A DNA stretch of 64,000 nt from Siderastrea radians (GCA_964017195.1 OZ024890.1:45137926-45201925), one strand, 5' to 3'. Positions 1 through 9,702 are shown, numbered from the stretch's first letter. Translations and numbers: made by a program. Notes: generated by a model not told the origin, from the letters alone.

Positions 1-136
1 ACATTGAGTTATGGATGCACTTGGGAAGTTTGGGGAGCACGAGAGAAGCGTAAGAGTTGCTCGAGGCGCAGCCGAGAGCAACTCTAGCTTCTTGAGTGCT
101 CTCCAAACTTCCCAAGTGCATCCATAACTCGATGTA
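1..136. repeat. foldback (hairpin) MITE-like element
   Basis: The two halves are inverted copies of each other: the left arm starts ACATTGAGTTATGGATGCAC and the right arm ends with its complement GTGCATCCATAACTCGATGT. The arms are about 55 bases and close on a short GC-rich centre (GAGGCGCAGCCGAG). It has no coding capacity. Similar hairpins with a GC-rich tip occur at 8196 and 52856, so this is probably a family of short non-autonomous foldback elements. The window edge may cut its left end. Confidence 0.75.
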
Positions 137-284
137 CGTACAGCTAAAAGCATGAACCAATTGTTTTATAACATAGCCAGTAGAAATGCCGAAATAGTAA
201 GTTTTCGCAGGATGCCGTATAGTTCCATTTCGCTTCCGTTGAAACTGTAAATTATAAGCAATACGATTCAGTGCGCAGTTGATT

Positions 285-830
285 CAAAACTCAGTCACTG
301 GTTACCATAAAAATCAAGAAAGAACGAGAAAAAAACGAGAAAGAGAAAAAAAGAAACAATAATCGATCACATGACTGAAAGAAAAAGGCGCCAAAACACC
401 CTGCGAAGTGTTGCCGCGTAGTTGCAGCGTTTCTTTGTAAAGCTGAATGAATCAATGAAATTGCTCCGAAGTGAACGTGCGAGAATAATTTTTTGAAGAA
501 GTCTTCCAATTATCGCTCTAAGATGTGGTATAAGATTGATGTTTCCTGAAAAAACTGTTGTATTCATCCTCCAAAGAGGATTGAAGCTGTATGATTTCAG
601 CATTGTAGCCGCGAGTCTGAGTTGAAACGAGCACAAAACAAAGTGGAGGCCGCGGAAGGAATGTGGTTTAACAACAATAAATCAAACAACTGGGAAAGCG
701 ATCATTCGACTTATTTTGGATTACATTTTATTTTGTTTGAACATTTGGAGCTGCTTGAACACAGAGCTACATTGACTGCAGGTAAAAAGAAGTTATTTTG
801 TATAGTATATAGCTGAAAAAATTTCGTCCT
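285..830 (+). other. copy A of an inverted segmental duplication with a possible exon
   Basis: This stretch matches, in reverse orientation, 7495-8185. Shared landmarks are AATCAAGAAAGAACG, ATCGATCACATGAC, AAAAAGGCGCCAAAAC, GGATTGAAGCTGTA and a block ending GCAGGTAA. On the plus strand, about 734-781 reads FEHLELLEHRATLTA followed directly by a GGTAAAA splice-donor-like site. Copy B reads FEHLDLLEHRATTSA plus a donor on the minus strand. Several of the codon differences between copies are synonymous, which hints at a once-selected exon. I do not recognise the protein family. Stops interrupt the frame upstream, so any gene would be spliced or dead. Confidence 0.45.
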
Positions 831-1492
831 TTCTGGTTGTCAGTGCGTATTTAGTTTGATTTTGGTAGTGAATCACCGAAAACGTGTGACACATTATTAA
901 ACGGTTCGCTTCAATTTTACTGTGTTTTATTTTGTGTCATGTCTTGATATTTTGGTTTTAAAAGTTTCCGTATAAAACCTACCTTTTGTGAACATTCGTT
1001 GAGAGAAGACGGTGAATGAAATCGTAAACACAACGCCAAAGACTAATTAAGTTCGAGTTTCTTCGGTTTTTCAACAAAGTTCCTTGCTCGTCCTAAGAAA
1101 TCAAACACTCTGCAACAATTTCGCTATTGTAATCTCTCTCTAGTTTAACTCTCAGTGCTGTAAGGTAATTTTTCTTGGCCATTTGCTCTCTGAGTTGCTC
1201 GCGAAGAAGACACTTTTTGTCGCTACAGGCAGAAAAAACCAAGTGTATTCATAACTCAACTGCATGCTTCGTTTTCATTGGTCTTGCTCTTGCTTGTTGG
1301 CTGCTTTCTGGCTAAAAGATCAATGCCAAGAGAAAAATTTGGAAGTTCTTCGCTAGTTTCTTCCAATGACTATCGGAACGTTCAGCGACAGGAACTCGCC
1401 GCTAAACTCGACGGAAAATTTGCAGCAAAATGCAACTGCACACGTCATGTTATATACGCACGGCCGTGCGTATATAGAGATATACACCATGA
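831..1492. other. no supported gene
   Basis: AT-rich non-coding sequence. A 78-codon ORF at 1278-1514 begins with a hydrophobic stretch but does not match the missing first helix of the downstream GPCR and ends 26 bases before the receptor homology starts. I see no promoter or RNA gene. Confidence 0.4.
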
Positions 1493-1540
1493 TGGTTCAA
1501 TAGGAATTCGATAGGACCAGCGCGTGAGCTATGTTATAAA

Positions 1541-2362
1541 AACATTTTAACGCTGTTTACGTTTATCAACACCCCCACACTGCGTGTACGTAAACACGTC
1601 ATCATTATTAACCTGACAGTCGCTGATCTTCTGTTTGGCGCTGCCGGGATGCCGTCCATCGTATTCTTCATACTGAAACCATCTGAAATTTCCTTTTTCC
1701 TGTGTCAAATCATAAACAGATATACAAAGATGGCATCTCTTTGTACAATTGGTGCGATAGCAGTAGAAAGAATGCATGTCATTATTTACCCCATACGCCA
1801 TAGAGTTCTTCGTAACAGTGTCTACAAGATCACTCTGGTGTTCATTTGGAGTTTTGCAGCAATTACCACTACAATTACGTTGTTTTACGTGATCGGAATT
1901 TGGGACAATGTTTTGATTTCATCGGCTCTACGACTAACTTTTGCCCTTGCGGTCATCAGTATCATAGTGTCTTGCTACATGGCTATCTGGATTTCATTCC
2001 GACGAAGAAGTCGGCAGCAGCTTGGAATGTCAACCAATCACGAGCAGGACAAGGCATTAGCCGTCACTCTTTTAATCGTTACTGGTGCGTTTATAATCAT
2101 GTGGCTCCCCCCTACGATTTATGGATCAATGGCCCTTGCTTGTAAAAAGTGCACAAAATCGAATGAGAATATAATCACCTTTGGTTTTCTACTTCTGGGT
2201 ATTCAGTCTCTGAGCAATCCAATTATTTACTGTTTTAGACTGTCTGGATTTAAAGTTGGTTTAAAAGCCGTTGTCAAGAGAATTGTACTTTTGAGGAACT
2301 GCTCGCCAAGACAAGTACAGCCGAGGCGAACAACCTTTTATCTAGAAGAACAAGTGGCTTAG
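1541..2362 (+). pseudogene. 5'-truncated rhodopsin-class GPCR, paralogue of the receptor at 35540
   Basis: A class A G-protein-coupled receptor, a plasma-membrane sensor of an unknown ligand. The reading frame is open from 1493, but receptor homology starts abruptly at 1541 with NILTLFTF, the end of helix 1. It continues through NLTVADLLFG (helix 2), GAIAVERMH (helix 3 with ERM in place of DRY), WLPPTIY (helix 6) and NPIIYCFRL (helix 7) to a TAG at 2362. About 273 residues remain. The N-terminal tail and most of helix 1, some 31 residues in the paralogue, are absent. No ATG lies upstream in frame (the first is at 1649, inside helix 2), and there is no pyrimidine-rich splice acceptor like those at 35534 and 54300. 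The body has no stops or frameshifts, so truncation is recent or a distant first exon exists. I favour a truncated copy. Confidence 0.75.
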
Positions 2363-3365
2363 TCGAATCCAATACATTTTTGCTCATAAAACATGTTTAC
2401 GGGTATAACCTGTCCATTAAAAATGATATAACGTTGAACTTAATTGCCACACTGCAATAACAGTTCTCTTGGTCATGGATTGAACAATATTTTATTATCA
2501 CATGCACATACCACCATATTGCGAACAGTTCACTTTGTCACCATATCTATTCATCTATACACCAGACACATTGCATGTCACATTATACATCTCGCATTTT
2601 ACATTTATGGAGTGTATATTGCATAACTTATTGCTCTTGTTACGCCATAGAGCCAACGGTGTCTGAATTTTTTTTTTTTTAGTATCCAAATAACTCCCTT
2701 CGTTAGCTTACTGTTAACTACTCAAAAGTGTCAATGCTTGTGATATTTACAAATACAAATATAGATAGTGTGGATAAGAGCTAATCTCTTTCAGTGGTTT
2801 CCTCAGGTTACTCATATTTCCCTTTGTGTTAACTTCTTCGTGCAATCCATCGCAATCCATCGCAGTAATTGTTCTCATGTCATTTACTTACAGTGCATGA
2901 AAGTTTCTAGGTCTGTCATGTTGTCCATTGGTATTCAAAGCCGCTCGGAAAGAGCATCATCTGTCGGTCATGAACGAGCAGCTGTGCTCATTATCATAGA
3001 GTTGATTTGCATAAATCTCCAGCCATTCTGCACGCTGCTGAAAAACAATATCCCTTACCTCTACCTGCAGTGACAATGGTGTTGACGAAATGTCAACAAA
3101 ATACCATTTTGCGCATTATTAGTGGAGTTTGTCCTTGAAACGAGAAATTATTGAGTACATCAATCCAGGCTTAATCTTCTGATGACACGAATGCAAATTC
3201 AGGTGCAAACGCAAGCTATGTCTACACGTAACGCAATTCAGTCGCAATGGGTACGATACACGAATGTGCATTTAGAGCAGTTATGCCCCCTTTAGTTACT
3301 GAGCATACGTTTTGCGCATTTGGGGATATTCGGGTTTCTTAAGGAATTTGCTCACTAATACAATA
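2363..3365. other. no supported gene
   Basis: AT-rich intergenic sequence. The ORFs of 60 and 101 codons here have no recognisable domain and no coding-like composition. Confidence 0.4.
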
Positions 3366-3625
3366 ATATTTTTGCCCGGCTTGAGACTTTGTGGAAAAAG
3401 CAGATCTTAGCAAAAGCTATCAGAATCCAAAACGAAAGTTGAGAGTAACTACGAATTTTTCAGCGATGAGTGAGCTTAAATTTGGAAAGAAATTGTTGTA
3501 CATTCTTAGTATTTTAACGCTTTTTTAGAATTATGGTTGCTCAGTTATCTCTGAAAAATGTGTGGCTACCCACATTTTTCTTTTTGGATTCTAATAACCC
3601 TTGCTAAGATCTACTTCTGTATTAG
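3366..3625. repeat. foldback element, family member also at 45575
   Basis: The left part contains AGCAGATCTTAGCAA and GAATCCAAAA. The right end carries the complement, TTTTTGGATTCTAATA followed by TTGCTAAGATCTAC. The element at 45575-45925 has the same termini (GCAGATCTTA... and ...GCTAAGATCTGC). No ORF. A short non-autonomous terminal-inverted-repeat element is the simplest reading. Exact ends were estimated by eye. Confidence 0.6.
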
Positions 3626-3897
3626 GAGTCACCGTCCTTAACTTACCAAGATAGAATCATCATCCGATGGTAAAGAAAAAAAAAGTCGTTAAAAAATTAT
3701 CTTAATACACCGAATCATTTTTAAAAAATAAAAGCTGATTCTGATAATGCCGGAAATGTTCACAATACATACACTAAATAGATTCCAGTGTTTAGTTTTC
3801 CCGGAATAGTGCCTTTCTAGTAATGTCAACAAAAATCTAGTCGTTTACACGACCCCACAAGCATTTTGCTTCAAAAATGTTTATCGTGCTTAAATAA

Positions 3898-3900
3898 AGG

Positions 3901-3948
<48 letters not shown>

Positions 3949-3965
3949 GGATGAGGATGAGGATA
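3898..3965. repeat. (GAT)n microsatellite
   Basis: About 16 near-perfect GAT triplets followed by GAG-containing variants, lying just 3' of the fibrinogen-like exon of the minus-strand gene. It produces a meaningless poly-Ile ORF on the minus strand. Confidence 0.95.
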
Positions 3966-4004
3966 AAGGGAAAACCGGTCCACAAATGACCCATTGAACC
4001 TATT

Positions 4005-4630
4005 TTAAGCCATCCCATAGCACTTGAGTTTTCCAAGTGTGTGATAACCTTGCTCATCAGAACTACCGGTATCTCCAAATCGTAACTGCACCACGGGAAG
4101 ATGGGACTTCGCAGTGAGAAAACCGCTGTCCTCACGCCACTCGTTGCCATTTGCGTCACAGTTGCATCCGCGGCTGGGGTCTGCGCATGTATGGTTCAAC
4201 CCACACGCGCACTTGTAGGAATCAGCTGAAGTTGCCCCACCCCAGTACGTCATCTTAACAAAATCACGTGACACCCACCAACCATGTGATGTGTCAGGGG
4301 GATAGAAAAGAAGACTTTTACGACATTCGTACTTGATGAACTGCTCACAGTTGGCAGACACATTCGTAAGACCAATCAGCTGCGCAATACTGCTCAACCC
4401 TGCACCGAGGTAATGAACATCTCTCAAGTAGCTTCCGTGGGCTTCATATCCATCAACTAGCGTTCTGTTTTCACTGTCGTGACCGACGACTGTCACGCCA
4501 ACTTCGTTCTTGTCTGTCATGTCGCAATAGACAGTAAAAGGATCGTACCCTCCTTCACCATCGGGGTCGATGACGTAAGAGCCAGTTGTGGAATGTGAGC
4601 TGTAAGACTTGATTTCGCTGCAGGCTTTAC
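4005..4630 (-). CDS. exon 3: fibrinogen-like / CASPR-type C-terminal domain
   Basis: Last coding exon, read from 4630 down to the stop at 4005. It encodes 207 residues after the split glycine codon. The start, KACSEI...GSYVIDPDG...PFTVYCDM, is the classic opening of a fibrinogen-related domain. Further on, W-rich and cysteine-containing stretches (GWWVSRD, MTYWGGA, CACGLNHTCADPSRGCNCD, WREDSGFLTAKSHLPV) match the discoidin/fibrinogen-like region of contactin-associated proteins and neurexin IV. There is no transmembrane segment after it, so the product ends as a secreted protein. The acceptor is at 4631-4632 (minus-strand TTCTTTTAG). No stop or frameshift interrupts this exon. Confidence 0.85.
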
Positions 4631-7600
4631 CTAAAAGAATGAAACAAAAGCCTACGCCTTAAGCTTACTGTTTCATTAAATGTGGTAAGCTAAAAGAAGA
4701 TTTGCCATGAATGGCAACTTCTTGTCACATGCTGGCTTCAATATGCTTTTGCTTCAAAACTGTTTGATAAATTGTGTAAACTGTGCCGTCTACCAGAACA
4801 AACTTATTGTTTGTTAGCCAATCTCTCTACCTAACATTATTCTTTATTTCTTCGATTAGATACCCTGAAGTTTCTGCAGTCCCTTCGTCAGGCCAATATT
4901 TGAAAAATTAAAAAGGGCTGCAAGCTTCATGATGCTTATTATTTTGCAGCACGTTTTTGTAACCATGACCACCTAGACTAATCACATCTTGCAGAGCAAA
5001 ATATTTTAAAAAAATCCAGCTTCATTAATGAGTCAAATATTGATTCACCAGTGGTTGAAATTCGCTGTTTCTATCTTTAAGGTGACTTGGTTGTCTTTTT
5101 ATATCATGATGCACTGGGTATGCTAGTTAAACTCCTGTTACCTTTATCACGCAAATATGTAAGAATTCCTACCTTTCCGCTGACAGTATTTTCCAGCAAA
5201 GCCTGGTTTACAGTCACAATGATAAGTGTTCATTGCAAAGTCTGGAACATATCCAGAAATCGCGGACATTAGAGCCCGCGCCTTTTCGGGCGTCCTACAT
5301 AGACAGCTCTTTTAAATGATGCATACCGCTGATCGAAGCAGTATAGTTTGGGCTCATATTTCATGATGGTGCACGATGCAATAAGTCGCCTTACAAAACG
5401 ATGTTTTGGCCCATATAAAAACCACTGACCAAACTAAGTCACTTAACATTCGAATGTACTGAAATTTAGCTTTCGAAGGATGGCTTTTGTAGCGTATTTG
5501 AAGCCGGTTCGGCCGAAATATCGCAGTTCCAAGAAAGCGGATTTTTGGACTTTAGCGTGGACTTTCAAATGTATGGCCGCATGCTATTTTTTCGTGGTTT
5601 TCAAGTGCAAAAAGTAAGCATCAAAATCAATCGGATGGAGCTGAAAATCGTAAGGTTAGTTTGTTCCATGTATAGTTTTAGTGAATCCACTTGCACATTT
5701 TTTCGATCCCATTATGTTTACCCGTAATCGCTGTTTGTAAACTATGAGTTTTCGGTTTTTCGATGAAATCCCCCTCCACGCCTTATATTTTTTGGCCGCT
5801 AAACTGCTCATAGAAAACCGTAAAAAGTAAACATAAAATTCGAAGTATTCACCTTATTTTTTGTACTGTATCTTTCTTGATAGACCAGTTTACCATGAAC
5901 CGGTTGCACATTTATACTTTAACAAATTGATCAAGAGATATCTCTCGAAATTTTTCAATCTCCATACATTTCTTTGCTGTTGTTGCGTTCCCTTCGATGG
6001 TCAATTTACCGCAGGATTTGTTGACCGTGGGCTCAAATGTCTGCGATTTCTGGATATGCACAGTCTCCATTGTTCCGACAGGGATCGCTGTCACATAAAG
6101 ACTAACGAAGTCAAACGCAGTAAGTCAGAACATGGAAAACGTAAAATACAGTGAAAGTGCATGTCACTGAAGTCTTCACTTTGCTTTCTTTCCGCGAAGT
6201 GCAGAGAAAGAAATTGGTAGAAACAATGCAGTAATTGAAAAAAATAGTTAATAACCAAGCGGTGCCTATATGTATCTAAAGAACAAATTAATTGATTTAA
6301 TAGTAGTGGCGAGAAAGCCTAAAAGAGAAACCAAGAAACCTAGGAGTTTGAGTTTCCTCATGAACTCAGACAAAGATAATTATAAAGTATAAAATTACAA
6401 CGGTTACTGTTTCGAAACAATAAATGCTTAAAAAATGCGTGACAATGGAAGTTTTGAAATCTAAAATAAACAGTTGACGGGTTTGAAGTTTTTGAACAGG
6501 AATTTGTTTGCTCAAAAACTTCAAACCCGTCACGCAATAGCAACTGTTTATTTTAGATTTCAAAACTTCCATTGTCACGCATTTTTTAAGCATTTATTGT
6601 TTCGAAACAGTAACCGTTGTAATTTTATACTTATCTTTATAATTATCTTTGTCGTAAGCTTTCATTGTCCCGAAAAACCTTTGTAATTTTATACTTTCCT
6701 TCTCATCGAGCGTCTTTATATACCGGTGTAGCGTTGTAATCTTTACATTTGGCATTTTATCTGATGAGTGCCGTACAAATTGTGCGGTACGAAACTATTT
6801 AGTAATAAAAATGCCAAGTCTAATCTTCAGTTGATCAGACTGTCCTCTAATATTTATGCTCTAGTTTTTCTATTGAGCACTCTGACAGCAGTTCTGCAAA
6901 TCAACTAATATATATATATTTATTAAAAACTGGACCAGGTATATTGGATTTCTAGCATTTTGATTGGCTCAACGGAGCTAGGCTATCAGCTCATATACCT
7001 GCTGCGACCAAATATGGTCAATGAACACTCAACAATAAAGTGAGCTGAAAGTTTTTTCCTAGCCAGGAACCCGGCGAGAAAAATGGACGAGAAAAATCAC
7101 TTGCCAGCAAATTTAAATTAAGCAGAAATTCCAACAACGTCACCAACAAGCATCACCAACAGCGTCCTCTAACACAAGTCAAAATTGATTGAAGAAACTG
7201 TGCAGAAATAGAAATTTAAGCATTAAGCGTGGTGTTTACAATTAATTTCTTTCATCGATCGTCACGTCGATCATTGAAATTAAAAAACGGTAGGTTTTAT
7301 CAGAAAGGATTTTCACTTCAAAATATCAAGACAAGACACAAAATAAAAGACAGTGAAATGAGGCAGAAGCATGTAATAAAAACTATCACACATTCATGGC
7401 GAGTCTGTGCGAAAATCATGAAGCAGTCTAAACAAGTACTAAAAAAAAATACAGCTGCAAACTGCCAAGAAGGAAGAAAGGGTGAGACTGTTTTTCGGCT
7501 TTAACACGCAAAATTGACACTGGTTTACCTGCACTCGTTGTAGCTCTGTGTTCCAATAGGTCCAAGTGCTCAAATGGAAATCGGATGCCAAGTAAACGGA

Positions 7601-8843
7601 GTTGAATCGCTTTTTCAGTTGTTTGAATGTTGTTTTTACCATTCCGTCCGCAACCTCTAAACTGAGAACAACTGCATTTTGCGCTTTGCGTTTAACAAAC
7701 TATGATGGTGAATTCTAATGTTCCTCGCTACAGTAATCGTGCTTATTAGCTGCGTAGAAATTACCTCTTCAAGGTCAACTGTTCAAATTTGTTCTGTCTT
7801 CAGTTCGATCAAACACGCAAATGATGGCTCCGTTGTGCGAACAGCCGATTACAAACTTGTTCAGTTTCAACTCCAGCAGCTATATGGTGAAATTGTACAG
7901 CTTCAATCCGCTTTGAACGATGATTGCAACAATGTTTCAGGAATAATCAAACATGTACCATATTTCTGAGCCAATAATTAGAAGATTTTTTTCCAAAACG
8001 TGTGCTACTTTGTTCACTTTGGAGCAGTTTTCATTGATTCATTCAGCTTTGCAATGAAACGCTACAACACTTCGCAAGGTTTTGGCGCCTTTTTCTTTCT
8101 GTCATGTGATCGATTCTCGTTCCGTTTAAATTTCTTTTCTCATTTTTCCCGTTCTTTCTTGATTTTTTTTTAAATAGTGGTTAAGTTTTTAATAAAACAA
8201 TTATTCTACTCGGGCTTGCTGGATATCAAATGATTATAACCAACTCGGCGCTACGCGCCTCGTTGGTTACCTATCATTCGATATCCAGCGCGCCCTCGTA
8301 GAATAATTGTTAAATATATTATTGTTTTTTTTTTGTTATGACGGAGACGCAATACGTACCCAGTGAAAGTGCAAACATGTGTGTGTTGTTTTTATGTAGT
8401 CTATTCGTATGTTCATGGTACCCGTATAGTTATAAGCGTTTTTTCTATTTACTTGTTGGCACACAAATAATATCCGATACAGTGTCTATCTCTACTAAAC
8501 TTACCCATGGACTGTAGTGATGAAAAGTGGCGTTCTCTTGAAATTTCTCTTTGGCCCTGTATTTGTCAACAACAAGCAACTCGCACAGATAAAGGTCTTT
8601 GTCGTTAGGATACGCCGCAATGTTTGCCGAATAGCACTTTTGCTCGTTCAAGCAGACGAATAAGCAACTGGACTCATTGTTAACAAAAGAAGCAGCGATT
8701 TTCGTCGCAAATAGATAGTGGAAAGGGTCTAATTTGAAATTTCCGTAAGTTACAAGGTTTTCTGAATCCCGGGAAAGAGCACTTTGAGGCGATGCTGCCA
8801 AGTCTTGGATAACATACAAAACAATGAGAACATTGTACAACAT
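4005..8843 (-). CDS. secreted PAN/EGF/fibrinogen-like protein gene, three exons, exon 2 split by a transposon
   Basis: Three minus-strand exons join in phase: 8843-8505 (signal peptide plus PAN/apple-like region), 6101-5173 (EGF domain), 4630-4005 (C-terminal domain like that of contactin-associated proteins). Without the insert the product would be about 362 residues, with the order signal, PAN-like, EGF, fibrinogen-like, a layout I associate with secreted or extracellular-matrix proteins of corals. Exon 1 ends TGG|GTAAGT in phase 0 and exon 2 starts TTAG|TCT in phase 0. Exon 2 ends AAAG|GTAGG in phase 1 and exon 3 starts TTTTAG|GTAAA, restoring the codon. The EGF exon is broken by a TIR element at 5252-6054, so this copy may be inactive or may make an altered EGF if the insert is spliced. 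The gene name cannot be fixed from sequence alone. Confidence 0.7.
5173..6101 (-). CDS. exon 2: EGF domain, interrupted by a transposon
   Basis: The exon is in two parts. The part at 6101-6055 reads SLCDSDPCRNNGDC, with the first three EGF cysteines. The part at 5249-5173 reads PDFAMNTYHCDCKPGFAGKY and then C, with the last three. Joining them at a single TA gives an uninterrupted 124-base exon in the correct phases (0 in, 1 out) with six EGF cysteines in normal spacing. Between them lies the 803-bp element at 5252-6054. The nearest GT-AG pair that could remove it (GT at about 6062-6061, AG at 5243-5242) keeps frame but deletes 15 exon bases including the third EGF cysteine. Confidence 0.8.
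5252..6054. mobile_element. TIR transposon (TA target duplication) inside the EGF exon
   Basis: Left end TCCAGAAATCGCGGACATTA, right end (reverse complement) TCCAGAAATCGCAGACATTT. The match runs about 29 bases with three mismatches and continues into GAGCCC. Both ends are flanked by TA (5250-5251 and 6055-6056), and collapsing to one TA restores the EGF reading frame, which fixes the boundaries. No transposase-like ORF is visible in its 803 bases, so it is non-autonomous. TA duplication fits the Tc1/mariner superfamily broadly, but the TIR sequence is not one I can assign. Confidence 0.85.
6371..6651. repeat. 281-bp near-perfect palindrome
   Basis: The outer left arm begins CAAAGATAATTATAAAGTAT and the right arm ends with its complement. 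Pairing continues through GTTTCGAAACA, CTTAAAAAATGCGTGACAAT and TTTGAAATCTAAAATAAACA. A separate inner stem (ACGGGTTTGAAGTTTTTGA) closes on a small loop at about 6500-6515. It lies in intron 1 of the minus-strand secreted gene. It may be a foldback element or an inverted duplication. The transcript would form a long hairpin. Confidence 0.85.
6748..6818 (+). ncRNA. type I hammerhead ribozyme
   Basis: All conserved core elements are present in order. CTGATGA is at 6761-6767. Stem II is 6768-6776 paired with 6782-6790 (nine pairs, two G-U, loop AAATT). GAAA is at 6791-6794. Stem III has three pairs (ACT with AGT, loop ATTT). The cleavage triplet GTA is at 6802-6804, with predicted cleavage after 6804. 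Stem I is 12 pairs, TTGGCATTTTAT (6749-6760) with ATAAAAATGCCAA (6805-6817), with a single bulged A. A minimal stem III is characteristic of metazoan hammerheads linked to retrozyme or SINE-like elements, known in corals. No second copy was found nearby, so this may be a solo remnant. It sits antisense within intron 1 of the secreted gene. Confidence 0.9.
6901..7494. other. intronic sequence, nothing supported
   Basis: AT-rich sequence within intron 1 of the minus-strand secreted gene. It holds a short AT dinucleotide run near 6906-6925 and a 91-codon ORF without recognisable features. Confidence 0.4.
7495..8185 (-). other. copy B of the inverted segmental duplication (partner of 285-830)
   Basis: On the minus strand this repeats the order of landmarks of 285-830: AATCAAGAAAGAACG, ATCGATCACATGAC, AAAAAGGCGCCAAAAC, GGATTGAAGCTGTA, then FEHLDLLEHRATTSA followed by a GGTAAAC donor-like site at about 7530. 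On the plus strand an 83-codon ORF (7718-7969) covers part of it, with GEIVQLQSALNDD, also partly conserved in copy A (AEIIQLQSSLEDE). Which strand was coding is unresolved; codon-position differences favour the FEHL strand. Confidence 0.45.
8196..8311. repeat. foldback hairpin element
   Basis: Begins AACAATTATTCTAC and ends with its exact complement. Inner stem segments include GGATATCAAATGATTATAAC facing ATCATTCGATATCC, around a GC-rich tip (GGCGCTACGCGCC). It resembles the hairpins at 1-136 and 52856-52947 in architecture. Non-coding. Confidence 0.8.
8505..8843 (-). CDS. exon 1: signal peptide and PAN/apple-like region
   Basis: Starts at the ATG at 8843 (MLYNVLIVLYVIQDLAAS, a signal peptide) and runs 113 codons to TGG|GTAAGT at 8505, a strong donor. 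The mature part has the PAN/apple pattern SSCLFVCLNEQKCYSANI ... LYLCELL, with cysteines in pairs and a hydrophobic core. Two N-glycosylation sequons occur (NES, NAT). This start is chosen because it begins the signal peptide, and because the same ATG and flank are duplicated at 9682 in the opposite orientation. Confidence 0.75.
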
Positions 8844-9702
8844 GATTACTGATCATGAGAATGTGAGAGAACCAGGTCGTTTGAATACAATTTCCTAAGA
8901 TCCTAGGATAAGCAGACTTCGGAATATATCTTGACTCTTTAATTTTTAATATGTTAAATATGTTGAAAGAGTTCTTTAATTATTTAGTTCTTTAATAACT
9001 TAGTTCATCACGTGTATTCTTGATTAAAAGGCATTACAAAATGTTTTTTTATAACGGGTGTGCTAACTATCCCCTGTTAACTGAAAAACATCATTATTCA
9101 ATGAATATCACTAACGTCGATTAAAAAAACAGATGCACTAATCAAGCGAGTGGTTCAGTCAGTGAAGAAACAGAGGGTGAACTTTTCGAAGGGGCTTTAT
9201 GTTTCGTTGTCTTGTCAACCAGTTAACTGATTCTTTGTTAAGCTTATCTCTTTTTACATGGCCGTTCACATGTCTCAAGTTTTAAATCAGCACATCTATG
9301 GTAATTTAAATGGCCTTTGATTATTTTTTGATGATTTGATGCTGAGATTTATAGTGCGTTTTGTGTTTGATTAAGCAAGTAAAAGTTAGTCTTACCAGTG
9401 AAAGGCAAGTAATAATAGTCATTACTGAAGAATTTATATCCTCCAAAATTTAAATTTTGTCCATGGCGTGTGCGCAACTATATTTATCCTAATATGTCTA
9501 TTACATATAAAACAGAGATACGGCCACGCTTTCACTATTAACGAAGCTCTTTTTCGTATAAAGAGCTCTTTCAACATATTAAAAATTAAAGAGTCAAAAT
9601 TTATTCCGAAGTCTGCTAATCCTAGGATCTTAGGAAATTGTGTTCGTAAAACAACCTGTCTTTCTCAAATTCTCAGTAATCATGCTGTACAATGTTTTCA
9701 TT
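8829..9702. repeat. inverted duplication of the secreted gene's promoter and first codons
   Basis: The left arm (8829-8990) and right arm (9552-9702) are inverted copies. Shared stretches include CATGATTACTGA, CAATTTCCTAAGATCCTAGG, GCAGACTTCGGAATA and ACTCTTTAATTTTTAATATG. The left arm contains the start codon of the secreted gene; the right arm contains a copy of that start on the plus strand. The 560-bp spacer shows no gene. The arms are diverged, so the duplication is not very recent. Confidence 0.75.

Noticed and set aside
1278..1514. ORF with a hydrophobic start as a missing helix 1 of the truncated GPCR
   Set aside because: Different frame, ends before the homology begins, and does not resemble the paralogue's helix 1.
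3178..3200. Second hammerhead-like motif (CTGATGACACGAA)
   Set aside because: The GAAA box, stem II and a pairing stem I are missing.
3890..4159. Minus-strand ORF of 89 codons ending in poly-Ile
   Set aside because: Produced by the GAT microsatellite and an out-of-frame part of the fibrinogen-like exon.
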